Source of the DNA: CAYGHG01 sp964349515
GTDB lineage: Bacteria > Oederibacteriota > PGYV01 > CAYGHG01
NCBI GenBank assembly: GCA_964349515.1
Contig: CAYGHG010000078.1
Location: forward strand, 1-12,234
DNA length: 12,234 nucleotides
Direction: 5' to 3'
This document shows positions 1 to 8,286 of this stretch, piece by piece. Under the pieces are notes generated by a model. It made no database searches and had not been told where the DNA came from. It saw nothing but the letters and a program-made list of their open reading frames with translations. The position numbers were made by a program, and so were the translations under genes. Numbering within the stretch: position 1 is the first letter of the stretch; each line of letters begins with the position of its first letter.

Positions 1-3
1 GTA

Positions 4-32
4 TTCACATTTACCGAAACAATTGTTATAAT
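4..32 (+). promoter_or_regulatory. Predicted sigma70-type promoter of the GH9 gene
   Basis: The -35 element TTCACA at 4-9 matches TTGACA at five of six positions, and the -10 element TATAAT at 27-32 is a perfect consensus. The spacer is the ideal 17 nt. A start of transcription near 39-40 would give a leader of about 55 nt before the preferred ATG at 94. A perfect 10-bp palindrome, AACAATTGTT at 18-27, lies in the spacer and touches the -10 box, so it could be an operator. This is a motif reading only, and upstream sequence is cut off by the window edge. Confidence 0.6.
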
Positions 33-83
33 TAACAGTCTATATAAGTGAGTAATTGTAAATGGCTTACAAAAGTATATGAT

Positions 84-87
84 GAGG
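84..87 (+). promoter_or_regulatory. Ribosome binding site that decides the GH9 start
   Basis: GAGG at 84-87 lies 6 nt before the ATG at 94, which is ideal Shine-Dalgarno spacing. The in-frame ATGs at 79 and 82 overlap or precede this motif and have no purine-rich site of their own. The start at 94 is therefore preferred over 79; it shortens the protein by five residues and leaves the signal peptide intact. Confidence 0.6.
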
Positions 88-93
88 TTTAAA

Positions 94-3000
94 ATGACAA
101 CGAAAACTGTGCTAAAAAGCCGTGCTTTTAAAATTATGGTTTATTCGTTGTTTATGCTTATTTTTAGCAGCGCGGTTTTTTCCCATAATTACAGGGAAGC
201 AATACACCTTGCAGGTTATTTTTACGGCGCACAAAGGTGCGGAAATACAAATTCCTGGGTACACGGGGCATGTCATGTAAAAGACGGGCAGGCACAAGGG
301 CTTGACCTGACGGGCGGGTGGCACGACTGCGGCGACCACATTTTATTCGGCCAGACGGCCCCTTACTCCGCAGCGGTAATAATACACGCATTCCTTGAGT
401 TTCCAGACTCCTTTGAAGACAGATATTCAACGGCTAATTCCGCGCCTCCGGCAAACGGTGTGCCTGACATACTTGATGAGGCAAAAGTTTTTACAGACTG
501 GCTGATAAAAGCGCATACCGGGTCCGGTTTTTATTTTCAGAAAGGGGACGGGACCGCGCATCAGTTTTTCGCGGAAGCCCGTTATTACAGCCTTAATTAC
601 ACAGTTGCTCAGGGGGGAGAGTCAAACGGATCGCGCCCGGTCAGATTTGCTTCGTCGGGTGCTTCAAATATCGCGGGTGATTCTGCCGCCGCCCTTGCTC
701 TCATGTCCATAGCTTATCAGCCTTATAATGCAGCGTACGCGACTGAATGTTATAACAAGGCAAAAGCGTATCTGGCAACAGGTGAAACCAGCCCGGGAAA
801 TGCGGATAGCTCCCCTTACTACGGGGCTGCAAACTGGGGGGATGATATGGCATGGGGGGCAATCTCAATACGCAGGGCTGCGGTGGCAAGGGGAAACAGC
901 GCGGATGCTGCAACTTATCTGACAAAAGCACAAAATTTCACACAGAACAGTTTTACAATGCCCACTAACTGGACATTTTGCTACGACCGTGTGGAGCCTA
1001 TCGTAACTTATGAGTTATTTAAGGCAACCGGCAATACTACATACAGAACACAGCTCCAGACCGAAGTAAACGCTTACAGGGGGCTCATGACTTCCTGCGG
1101 ATACGCGCACAGAACAGACTGGGGTTCGCTCAGGCACGCGGGAAACATGGCATACATAGCCGCGCTGCACAGTTCAATAGTTACGGGAACAGATTCCACC
1201 AACGCCTATAATTTCACAAAATCAAATGTTGATTTCATACTCGGCACACATACAGGGGTAGCCGGAAGCCCCGGCGCGCCGGCGGGAATGTCTTTTTTGA
1301 TAGGTTATACAAATCCAAACAACCCTTCTGCAGGCTCTGCCAGACGGCCCCATCACAGGTCGGCATTTGGAAAAGGGCTCAATGCAAATAATCTTTTTGA
1401 TCAGGAGGGGGCCAGCCCGGGAAGCGTGGCTTACCTGCACCAGCTGAAAGGCGCGCTTGTGGGCGGGCCGAGGTCATCGTGCGGAAATTACAACGACAGG
1501 ATTAATGACTATGTCGCAAATGAAGTGGGACTTGATTACAACGCCGGTTTTGTCGGGGCGCTCGCGGCAGTGATAGACAGGGTAAACCCGTCAACCCCGA
1601 CACGCACACCCACTCCCAATCTGTCGCTGACGCGGACATCAACTCCGACTATAACCCCTACATTTACCATTACACCCGTGCCGCCTCCGACCAACAAACT
1701 TAATCTTGAAATAATGAGGACATCAGGCAACGGCTCCTGTTCGGACAACGGAATCATATGGACTGTCAGGATAACCAACTGGGATACAATCGCGATACCT
1801 CTTTCAACTATTTCAATACGGGTTTGGCTCAACACGTCAAAGACCGTGACAGCCGAGCGCTATGACGGCAGGGTATACAACGCATCAGGCGGGGACCTTG
1901 GGACATTTGCCTCGGTATCTGCGGCTGAGACAGCGCTGGGTTCGGTGTGTTCTTTTGACGGAAGGTCAGCCAATAAATATGTGACGATTACATTTGGCAC
2001 AGGCCCTGACATTCCCGCAAACGGCGGGTATCTTACCATGAACGGCATTGTAAGAAATACCGACTGGTCAAACCCGTTTGATGCCGAGTGCGACGATTAT
2101 ACAAGGATGCTTTCTACCTGGACCACTCTCAGGAACGAGCCTTCATACACTCTTTATCAGGGCACAAACATTGTATGCGAGTATATCAGCGCGACTACGC
2201 AGGATGTAAATACCGGCATTAACCCCTGCACAGGCGGCAACGGCTGTTCGCCTGTGGGCCCGGCTTCGCCTACGAGGACTGTGACGCGTACGGCAACAAG
2301 GACAAACACACCCGTGCCGCCGACAATTACGTTCACGCGCACGGCAACAATGACAAACTCTCCCGTGCCGCCGACAGCGACATTCACGCGCACCGCGACG
2401 CCTACAAATACGCCTGTGCCTCCGACAGCTACGTTTACGCGCACCGCGACTCAGACAGGCTCTCCTACGCCTATGGCTACGGCGAGCCCTACAGGCACGC
2501 CTGTTCCGCCGACAGTTACTTTCACACGTACCGTTACGAGGAGTGTGACGGCGACAAATACCCCGGTGCCTCCTACGCTCACATTTACAGCGACTCAGAC
2601 CGCGACACCGACACGGACGGCAACGCCGAGCGCAACCCCCACAGCCACAAGTACAGCTACAAGTACGACAACCCCCACTTTTACCGCAACTATGACTTTT
2701 ACGATAACGCAGACTCACTCGGTATCGCCGACGGCAACGGAAACAGTTACAGGCACTCCGCCTACGCCTACAGATACTCCTACTGTTTCACAGACTCCGA
2801 CAGTAACGCAGACAGGCACGCCGACCGGCACGCCTACACTTACATCAACTCCGAGCGTGACCGCGACAAATACGCCTGAAGACAGCCCGACGCCTACATA
2901 TACAGATACGCCTGTTGACACGCCGACACAAGTACCCACAGATACACCGGAGAGCACGCCTGAGGAAACACCTGTTGATACCGCCACTCACACTCCGACG

Positions 3001-3609
3001 CAGCCCGAGCCTACGCCCACTCAGACAGAGGAGGTATTTACTCCGACTGTCACAAATACAATTGATATTATAAACTCACCGACGCTGACTCCGAGCATAA
3101 CACAGACGCTCACGGCAACACCGACGCAGGACATACCGACATTTACGGCAACGCCGACGCGGACCGCGACTGCCACAAACACTGCAGTTATTACTTTTAC
3201 ATCTACGCCTACGCGGACGCCTACAATAACGCCGTCGCGGACAGTAACTCCCGCGGCTTCGCCTACTGCCACCCCTCAGCCTTCGGGAGAGCAGAAAATA
3301 ACAGATGTCACTTCTGTGCCCAACCCTTTATCCTGGACACAAAACGGCGCAATAACAATAGTTTTTGACTGCGTGAGAACTGATTCTGACAGGGTGGTTT
3401 TAAGCATTTTTACACAGGGGTACAGGCTGGTGTACAGAAAAGAATACTCAAACAGCGAGGCGTGGGCAATGCTTAACAGCCGGCGCGCTGTAATAGAAAA
3501 ATCATCCCTGTCTGCCCCGGCAAACGGGACATATTTTGTTGTCATAACCGCAGAAAAAGACGGGGTAAAGACAGTTTCCAACCGGGGCAAGCTCGTTATT
3601 CTGCGTTAA
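94..3609 (+). CDS. Secreted modular GH9 endoglucanase with CBM3-like module, long Pro/Thr linker and FlgD-like C-terminal domain
   Basis: This is an extracellular cellulase, expected to hydrolyse beta-1,4-glucosidic bonds by the inverting GH9 mechanism. Numbering is from the ATG at 94 (1171 residues); the longest frame opens at 79. Residues 1-30 are a signal peptide (probable cut after VFS). The GH9 domain spans about 31-495. It has the GGWHDCGDH motif with the two expected catalytic-base Asps (78 and 81), the RRPHHR histidine/arginine motif, and the second GH9 signature ending NEVGLDYNA with Glu477 as the expected acid. In that signature one position is Gly where Ser/Thr/Ala is usual. A short TP linker follows, then a CBM3-like module at about 536-705, with an NTDWSNPF...DDYTRM stretch resembling the CBM3 DWSNY...NDYS motif. 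A Pro/Thr linker occupies about 725-1064. Residues 1067-1171 are an Ig-like domain beginning VPNP and ending in GKLVILR, as in FlgD-like or type-A sorting domains. It is monocistronic as far as the sequence shows, with its own promoter. GH9 assignment is firm, CBM3 likely, and the C-terminal domain role inferred. Confidence 0.95.
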   Translation: MTTKTVLKSRAFKIMVYSLFMLIFSSAVFSHNYREAIHLAGYFYGAQRCGNTNSWVHGACHVKDGQAQGLDLTGGWHDCGDHILFGQTAPYSAAVIIHAFLEFPDSFEDRYSTANSAPPANGVPDILDEAKVFTDWLIKAHTGSGFYFQKGDGTAHQFFAEARYYSLNYTVAQGGESNGSRPVRFASSGASNIAGDSAAALALMSIAYQPYNAAYATECYNKAKAYLATGETSPGNADSSPYYGAANWGDDMAWGAISIRRAAVARGNSADAATYLTKAQNFTQNSFTMPTNWTFCYDRVEPIVTYELFKATGNTTYRTQLQTEVNAYRGLMTSCGYAHRTDWGSLRHAGNMAYIAALHSSIVTGTDSTNAYNFTKSNVDFILGTHTGVAGSPGAPAGMSFLIGYTNPNNPSAGSARRPHHRSAFGKGLNANNLFDQEGASPGSVAYLHQLKGALVGGPRSSCGNYNDRINDYVANEVGLDYNAGFVGALAAVIDRVNPSTPTRTPTPNLSLTRTSTPTITPTFTITPVPPPTNKLNLEIMRTSGNGSCSDNGIIWTVRITNWDTIAIPLSTISIRVWLNTSKTVTAERYDGRVYNASGGDLGTFASVSAAETALGSVCSFDGRSANKYVTITFGTGPDIPANGGYLTMNGIVRNTDWSNPFDAECDDYTRMLSTWTTLRNEPSYTLYQGTNIVCEYISATTQDVNTGINPCTGGNGCSPVGPASPTRTVTRTATRTNTPVPPTITFTRTATMTNSPVPPTATFTRTATPTNTPVPPTATFTRTATQTGSPTPMATASPTGTPVPPTVTFTRTVTRSVTATNTPVPPTLTFTATQTATPTRTATPSATPTATSTATSTTTPTFTATMTFTITQTHSVSPTATETVTGTPPTPTDTPTVSQTPTVTQTGTPTGTPTLTSTPSVTATNTPEDSPTPTYTDTPVDTPTQVPTDTPESTPEETPVDTATHTPTQPEPTPTQTEEVFTPTVTNTIDIINSPTLTPSITQTLTATPTQDIPTFTATPTRTATATNTAVITFTSTPTRTPTITPSRTVTPAASPTATPQPSGEQKITDVTSVPNPLSWTQNGAITIVFDCVRTDSDRVVLSIFTQGYRLVYRKEYSNSEAWAMLNSRRAVIEKSSLSAPANGTYFVVITAEKDGVKTVSNRGKLVILR
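2266..3285 (+). repeat. Pro/Thr-rich linker coding region of the GH9 protein
   Basis: About 340 residues consist almost wholly of Thr, Pro, Ala, Ser and Val in TPT, TAT and TNTP-type patterns. Acidic residues become common only in the distal part (TPEDSPTPT, TPESTPEETP). The coding strand is C/A-rich and G-poor here. This produces long open but meaningless Gly/Val-rich and Arg/Cys-rich frames on the minus strand. Such linkers are normally flexible and often O-glycosylated in secreted cellulases, and could project the catalytic and binding modules away from the cell surface. Glycosylation here is inference. Confidence 0.9.
2311..2463 (+). repeat. Three tandem 51-bp (17-residue) repeats
   Basis: Three consecutive units begin at 2311, 2362 and 2413, each exactly 51 bp long, coding for variants of PVPPTATFTRTATPTNT. 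A diverged fourth unit starts at 2464. Related PVPPT blocks recur at 2500 and 2563 with irregular spacing. Many differences between units are synonymous (for example CCC GTG CCG versus CCT GTG CCT). The repeat is therefore conserved more at the protein level than at the DNA level. Confidence 0.85.
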
Positions 3610-3695
3610 TAAAGAGTTAAGAAGAGATAATGATGAGCTTTCCTTTTTAACGTTCAAACGCTCAAAAACAAAGACGAAAACGGGCGAAAAAAAAC
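3610..3695. other. Spacer after the GH9 gene, no clear terminator
   Basis: The 86 nt between the GH9 stop and the next promoter are A-rich. They contain only a weak 4-bp inverted repeat (CGTT/AACG) near 3650. No stem followed by a T-run is visible, so the cellulase transcript may end by a Rho-type mechanism or read into the porin genes. Confidence 0.4.
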
Positions 3696-3723
3696 TTGAC
3701 ACAAATAGGCACTTTGGTATAAT
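3696..3723 (+). promoter_or_regulatory. Strong predicted sigma70-type promoter of the porin pair
   Basis: TTGACA at 3696-3701 and TATAAT at 3718-3723 are both perfect consensus hexamers, separated by 16 nt. A transcription start near 3730 would give a leader of about 40 nt. The match predicts strong, perhaps constitutive, expression, which would suit abundant outer-membrane proteins. A clean AAGGAG ribosome binding site (3757-3762) lies 6 nt before the first ATG downstream. Confidence 0.8.
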
Positions 3724-3768
3724 GGCTGCAATTCTCACAGGGAAAACAATACAATTAAGGAGAAGGGC

Positions 3769-6183
3769 ATGAGAAAACTTGTTTTATTATTATCTTTTGC
3801 GGTTCTTACTTCCTGTTCAGTCTTTGCTTCGCAGTCTGATTTCACAATAATCCCGGGTTCAGACCCTGTTTACGCTGATTTTGCCGCCATGGCAGAGGCG
3901 GGGATTATCACATCTGTTGACGCCTCTTATTTCAGCCAAAACCCGATTTCAGACATTGACGCGGGCAGGTTCATAGCAGAGGCAAGGCAGAACTACGCTG
4001 CCGCGGCAAAGGCAAAACCCGCGGGAAAAAAGGACGATTCAGAGTCAAAAATTGCCAGGTACTATGAACAGTATAAAGAGCAGGCTGAAAAGGCCAATGC
4101 GAGAACGGCAGAGATAGCCGCCAAGGCCGGAGAACTGGAAGCAGATTTAAAGACAGAAAGCTATCAGGAGCTTAAAGAAGCGATAAACAGGCTCAGCAGC
4201 GAAATAATTGAGATTGAAGATGAGTTTAAGTTTACTACATTCCGCGGTGTTCCTCCTTTTAAAGTTATGGGCATGATAATGATGCGCTGGCAGGACATGG
4301 CAGGTTTCGGCCAGGGCCCGATGCATCACACTTCGCTCGGAGGCTCTTTTATGTCGCTGTGGACAGAGGGCATAGTTACAAGCGACGTTTCCTTTAAACT
4401 GAATCTGACATTTGAAAGGCCCGCAAACGAAGCTGAGAAAAACGAGCTCTCAAGGGTACCTGAAATACAGTTGCCTGAATACTGGGGCACAGGGCAGAGG
4501 TTCCTTGACAAATATACAATCAACCTTGACCTTTTTGGATGGAGAATATCAACCGGATTTTTCTGGGAAGACATCACCCCTTTCATAGCAAAACAGATAC
4601 TGACCGAGAGGCCTGTTCTGTTTGACCGCGACGCATACGCTCTTGAATCCACCTCAATGGGCCACTTTGAAAATGCATTTCTTCACGCTTTTTCCAAAAG
4701 GGGCGACATCTGGTCAAAACACGGCTGGATGGGTGTAGGGCTTTATAACATGAATCTTTTCGGTTCAAGGATAAAGGTTATGGGGGGTAAAGGCGAGAAA
4801 TTCAACGAATATTATGACAAACTTTACCTTTATCAATATGCGGCGCGCTGGGCTTATCCTTTTGACATACAGGGGATATTAAAAGAGGGTGAAGTAGCTG
4901 CAAACTTTTTTAACACTTCAAATGACAAAGGTGAGATAGAAACTCTTGCTCCGACAGCTTCTGACAACTACCCTGCGAGACCTTACGGTTATATACAGTC
5001 AGCGACCATAGCAGGCGGAGACATGAAGCTTACTCTTTTTGATGTTCTTAACCTGCAGTCCGAGTGGGCGAGGTCAAACTATAACGGGAAAATGCCGAAA
5101 AGATACCTTGTTTACGGGCCTGATTTTAAAACAATATTTGAAAGGGGTTACGGTGTTTATGCCGATAACAACCCGCCAAATTTTACTATGACAGGTGATG
5201 CTTTTTATGCAAGGGGGCAGGTGGACTTAAAACCTGTCAAATTTGAGGTAAAGTACACGAGAATTGACCCTGAATATGTTGCGACAGCGGCTGCAGTTAT
5301 AGATACTTCTTACTGGTGGGATCCGACTTTTACACCTGCCGGAACAATTGATCCTGATGCTATTGAGCTTCGTCACAGGACATACGCAGGTGACCCTACT
5401 CTTCTGTGGAACAACATGGACAGGGTGAGCGTATTTGGAAACATTACAATACCCAACGGTTTTATTCTTTTAAACTATGGAACCTGTAAACAGATTGTTG
5501 ACACGGGAAAGGAAGTTGAAATGGAACACTTCCTTTTCGGCAACAGGCTTAACGGGGCTGCCTGGTGGCATTATTTTTTCAGCAATTACGGGTTTCCAAA
5601 TCCGGATGGTGTTGTTCCTTCAACGAGGGATGACGCGTTTGTCAACTACAACGCGAGATTTCCCAATAACGAACAGATACTGATTACCGAGAAATGGCTT
5701 ACCAACAAAGTAAGGGTACAGATGGATTACTCGGGCCCTGAGTTCACAAAAAAATACTATAACAATGCTTCGGTTGAGCTCAGGTATTCGCTAAACAAAC
5801 TGATCGGTTTCAAAAACAACTGGTTCTTCCAGGTTTACGGTGAGCTTGCGACGCTGTCAAACGGCGCTGATCTGATGGTTGATTTCAACCCGAGCAAGCT
5901 GCTGTCTCAGAATATCGTAAGCGCGTTCACGGTATTCGGGCTGACGAGAAAAATGAACATAATGGCATTCGGCGCGGTTGAACGCTGGGCCTCGGACAAC
6001 GTGCTGAACGGATATGACATAGAGTTCATAAACAATGAATTTGGAGTGGGTTTTGACTATGATTTCGCGCCGAGGACATCGCTGTTTATGAGGGTAAAGA
6101 AATTCATTCACACAAACGTACAGATGGAAGAGGCAAGCTTTGACGGATGGCACTTACTATTTGAACTTAAAAACTTCTTCTAA
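3769..6183 (+). CDS. Outer-membrane porin-like protein with SLH-like N-terminus and coiled coil
   Basis: This 804-residue protein is probably an outer-membrane channel anchored to the cell wall. Residues 1-20 form a signal peptide, with a likely cut after SVFA; LTSC at 13-16 is an alternative lipobox. Residues about 33-75 resemble one degenerate SLH repeat: an Ala-rich helix ending AEAGIIT, then NPISDIDAGRFIAEA in place of the usual ITRAEF. An Ala/Lys/Pro hinge (about 76-90) and a charged, heptad-like helix (about 93-152) follow. The rest is rich in alternating aromatic and polar strands (for example FKLNLTFE, NNWFFQVYGELA) and ends in FELKNFF. A C-terminal Phe is typical of barrels inserted by BamA. 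The order matches that of OmpM and cyanobacterial SLH porins. The gene lies 18 nt upstream of a similarly built one, so the two probably share the 3696 promoter. Sugar transport is inferred only from the neighbours. The barrel family itself was not identified. Confidence 0.75.
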   Translation: MRKLVLLLSFAVLTSCSVFASQSDFTIIPGSDPVYADFAAMAEAGIITSVDASYFSQNPISDIDAGRFIAEARQNYAAAAKAKPAGKKDDSESKIARYYEQYKEQAEKANARTAEIAAKAGELEADLKTESYQELKEAINRLSSEIIEIEDEFKFTTFRGVPPFKVMGMIMMRWQDMAGFGQGPMHHTSLGGSFMSLWTEGIVTSDVSFKLNLTFERPANEAEKNELSRVPEIQLPEYWGTGQRFLDKYTINLDLFGWRISTGFFWEDITPFIAKQILTERPVLFDRDAYALESTSMGHFENAFLHAFSKRGDIWSKHGWMGVGLYNMNLFGSRIKVMGGKGEKFNEYYDKLYLYQYAARWAYPFDIQGILKEGEVAANFFNTSNDKGEIETLAPTASDNYPARPYGYIQSATIAGGDMKLTLFDVLNLQSEWARSNYNGKMPKRYLVYGPDFKTIFERGYGVYADNNPPNFTMTGDAFYARGQVDLKPVKFEVKYTRIDPEYVATAAAVIDTSYWWDPTFTPAGTIDPDAIELRHRTYAGDPTLLWNNMDRVSVFGNITIPNGFILLNYGTCKQIVDTGKEVEMEHFLFGNRLNGAAWWHYFFSNYGFPNPDGVVPSTRDDAFVNYNARFPNNEQILITEKWLTNKVRVQMDYSGPEFTKKYYNNASVELRYSLNKLIGFKNNWFFQVYGELATLSNGADLMVDFNPSKLLSQNIVSAFTVFGLTRKMNIMAFGAVERWASDNVLNGYDIEFINNEFGVGFDYDFAPRTSLFMRVKKFIHTNVQMEEASFDGWHLLFELKNFF

Positions 6184-6201
6184 TAAACAGGAGGTAGGGT
6201 A

Positions 6202-8286
6202 ATGCTGAAGAAAATCGCTTTTGCAGTTGCTGTGATGCTGGTTCCCGTGTTTCTATTCGCGGGCGGTATGATTGAAAAGGGTACGCAGACCTACAATGAC
6301 ATTGAAACGCTCATAGGGGCGGGAGTCATAACAAAGCCGCTTGTCAAGCAGAGCCTGACAAGGGAGGAAGTTGTAGGCTACATAAATGACGGCGTGGACA
6401 ATGTACTTTACGCTGCGGCTGCAAAGCCAAGGCCGGCGGCAAAGAAAGCGGCCGCTCCCTCTGACATAGAAAAGCTTTACAACCTTGTAAAGCAGTATAT
6501 GGCGGATATGCAGAAAGCCGATAAAAAACTAAACGACATACTTGAGGTTATGGGCGACCTGAAGGTGAAAAAAGCAGAACTTGAGAAAAAACAGGACAGG
6601 CTGCTCAACCTGATGGGTATGAGGATAAACGGCGAGTCAAGCGCATATATGACTGATTTAAACATTAATTATTTGAATGCGTCAACGAATGATGAGTCTT
6701 ACAGGCCTATCACACAGTATATTGACCTGAAATTTTCCCTTAACGCAAACAAAAACCTTTACGCCGAAGCTACTTTCAGGCTTCAGAACCTTTTCGGAGG
6801 ATTCTGGGGCTCGTATGACATATACGGGCTTAAGAGGTACTTTGTACAGGGAAACTACCCCATATCATTTGTGATGGGGGACTATCAGGGCAAGCTGACG
6901 CCGCTTACTCTCTGGGCTGTTGATGACAAGAGGCCTTTTGAATCCAGGCTCTACAGCGACAGGCGCGACATGATTAAAAACGAGCTTTATCTCATAGACA
7001 ACTCCTGGCCGCTCAGCGGTGCAAAGGTTCATACAGTAATGGAACTCTTTGACACGCTTGACATACATCTCCAGGTGCTGGGTTCAAGGCTGAGCCAGTT
7101 CGCACAGGGGACTTCAAAGCCTTTTACATATTATGAGTATGGAGGCGATGCGTTTACGCCGACTAATTATCTGCACGACCAGTATATGATAGGAGGAAGG
7201 CTCTCGACAGATGCCACCCTTACTGACATGCTGGAGATAGGTTTTAACTACAATGAAATAATTGACGCTAAAGATACAGGGACATATACAGCGCCTGTTC
7301 TTAACAATTACGTGGGCTCTGTTGACGCGGAGTTTAAGCTCGGACTGTTTGAAGGTGCTTATGTAAAAGCGCTCGGTGAATTTGCAATGTCATGGTACAC
7401 AAACGATAAATTCGTAAACCCGTACATAACAGACACGGCTGTAGTGGCGGGGGTAGAGGCCTCTATGTTTGACACGAAATTAAGCGGGAAATTCAGGATG
7501 GTCGGCAAGGACTTTACATCATTTGCGGCACAGAACAGGATGGAGCCTGCGAATTTTGCTTATGACACCGATTCTGAGTTTTATAATACACAGAACAATA
7601 CCTGGAACATAGGGCTTTTTGCACCTGCGTTTGAACTCGGTGAAATAGTATATCCTTTTACACGGTATATTCCCAGGATAAATGTTTCTTATATGGGTAC
7701 GGCCGGTACGACAGGCGCCCTGATGCAGGGGCTGTTTTATGAAAACATAGCTTCATACGCGGGAGATGCCACGCCTGACAGGACGGGCGCGACGGTTGAA
7801 CTGTCCGGGCGTTATCTTGACGGGCTTGTAGTGCCTGCTTTAAAGTTTGAATTTCTCTCTGAAACGGAATATCTTGGAAGAAATTTCATGGTTTTGCAGG
7901 GAGGCGTAACGGGTGATGTTGCGGGGATTTCTTACTCTGCCGGATATCAGACCGAGATAGCCGAAGCATTCAGCGGTGACAAACTGGAGTCTTACATAAT
8001 AGACGCAGGCGTGTCTTACGCGCTTATGCCGAAAAAACTTAATGTATATGCAGGCGGAAAATACATAGGGTTTGAAGGCGTAGAAGACCCGATAGGGGAC
8101 GGAATAACAGGGATTTCTGATTTAAAAGGGTTTTCTTTTTCTTCCGGCCTCGGAGTTGAGTACATAATAGCAAAACCGGCAAAAGTGGCTGTGACTTTCA
8201 CAACAACCAAGATAGGGCTGATACTGCCGGCGTTTGTGGAGTCCATAGTAAACGAGCTTGACGTGAAAGTAAGTATCAACTTCTAA
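6202..8286 (+). CDS. Second outer-membrane porin-like protein with SLH-like N-terminus and coiled coil
   Basis: This 694-residue protein is built on the same plan as the gene before it, though the two are far diverged. Residues 1-20 are a signal peptide (cut after LFA). Residues 29-66 form a single SLH-like unit, with the ETLIGAGVIT helix end and LTREEVVGYI corresponding to the TRAEF part of the motif. Residues 70-87 are an Ala/Pro/Lys hinge, and about 88-138 is a Lys/Glu/Leu-rich coiled coil. From about 140 onward alternating beta-strand patterns run to the end, DVKVSINF, with a terminal Phe expected of outer-membrane barrels. The AGGAGGT site at 6189-6195 sits 6 nt before the ATG, and the 18-nt gap indicates co-transcription. 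It may be a channel for oligosaccharides or a structural tether between the outer membrane and the wall. The sequence does not distinguish these. Confidence 0.75.
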   Translation: MLKKIAFAVAVMLVPVFLFAGGMIEKGTQTYNDIETLIGAGVITKPLVKQSLTREEVVGYINDGVDNVLYAAAAKPRPAAKKAAAPSDIEKLYNLVKQYMADMQKADKKLNDILEVMGDLKVKKAELEKKQDRLLNLMGMRINGESSAYMTDLNINYLNASTNDESYRPITQYIDLKFSLNANKNLYAEATFRLQNLFGGFWGSYDIYGLKRYFVQGNYPISFVMGDYQGKLTPLTLWAVDDKRPFESRLYSDRRDMIKNELYLIDNSWPLSGAKVHTVMELFDTLDIHLQVLGSRLSQFAQGTSKPFTYYEYGGDAFTPTNYLHDQYMIGGRLSTDATLTDMLEIGFNYNEIIDAKDTGTYTAPVLNNYVGSVDAEFKLGLFEGAYVKALGEFAMSWYTNDKFVNPYITDTAVVAGVEASMFDTKLSGKFRMVGKDFTSFAAQNRMEPANFAYDTDSEFYNTQNNTWNIGLFAPAFELGEIVYPFTRYIPRINVSYMGTAGTTGALMQGLFYENIASYAGDATPDRTGATVELSGRYLDGLVVPALKFEFLSETEYLGRNFMVLQGGVTGDVAGISYSAGYQTEIAEAFSGDKLESYIIDAGVSYALMPKKLNVYAGGKYIGFEGVEDPIGDGITGISDLKGFSFSSGLGVEYIIAKPAKVAVTFTTTKIGLILPAFVESIVNELDVKVSINF

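Noticed and set aside
2311..2580. CRISPR-like array of regular repeats
   Set aside because: The 51-bp units are contiguous with no unique spacers, stay in frame within a coding region and vary synonymously, so they are protein repeats.
1536..3272. Several long minus-strand open frames, Gly/Val-rich or Arg/Cys-rich (for example 2143-2718, 2715-2987, 3021-3272)
   Set aside because: They are antisense images of the Thr/Pro codons in the GH9 linker. Their composition is explained entirely by the repeat, and they have no ribosome binding sites or domain-like features.
3808..3816. Lipobox LTSC in the first porin, making it a lipoprotein
   Set aside because: A standard signal peptidase I site (SVFA) follows four residues later, and the barrel-like body ending in Phe suits an integral outer-membrane protein. 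It remains a weak alternative.
5477..5683. 68-residue frame inside the first porin gene, and a similar 64-residue frame at 728-922 in the GH9 gene
   Set aside because: Both overlap strongly supported genes in another frame, have no ribosome binding site and show no recognisable features.
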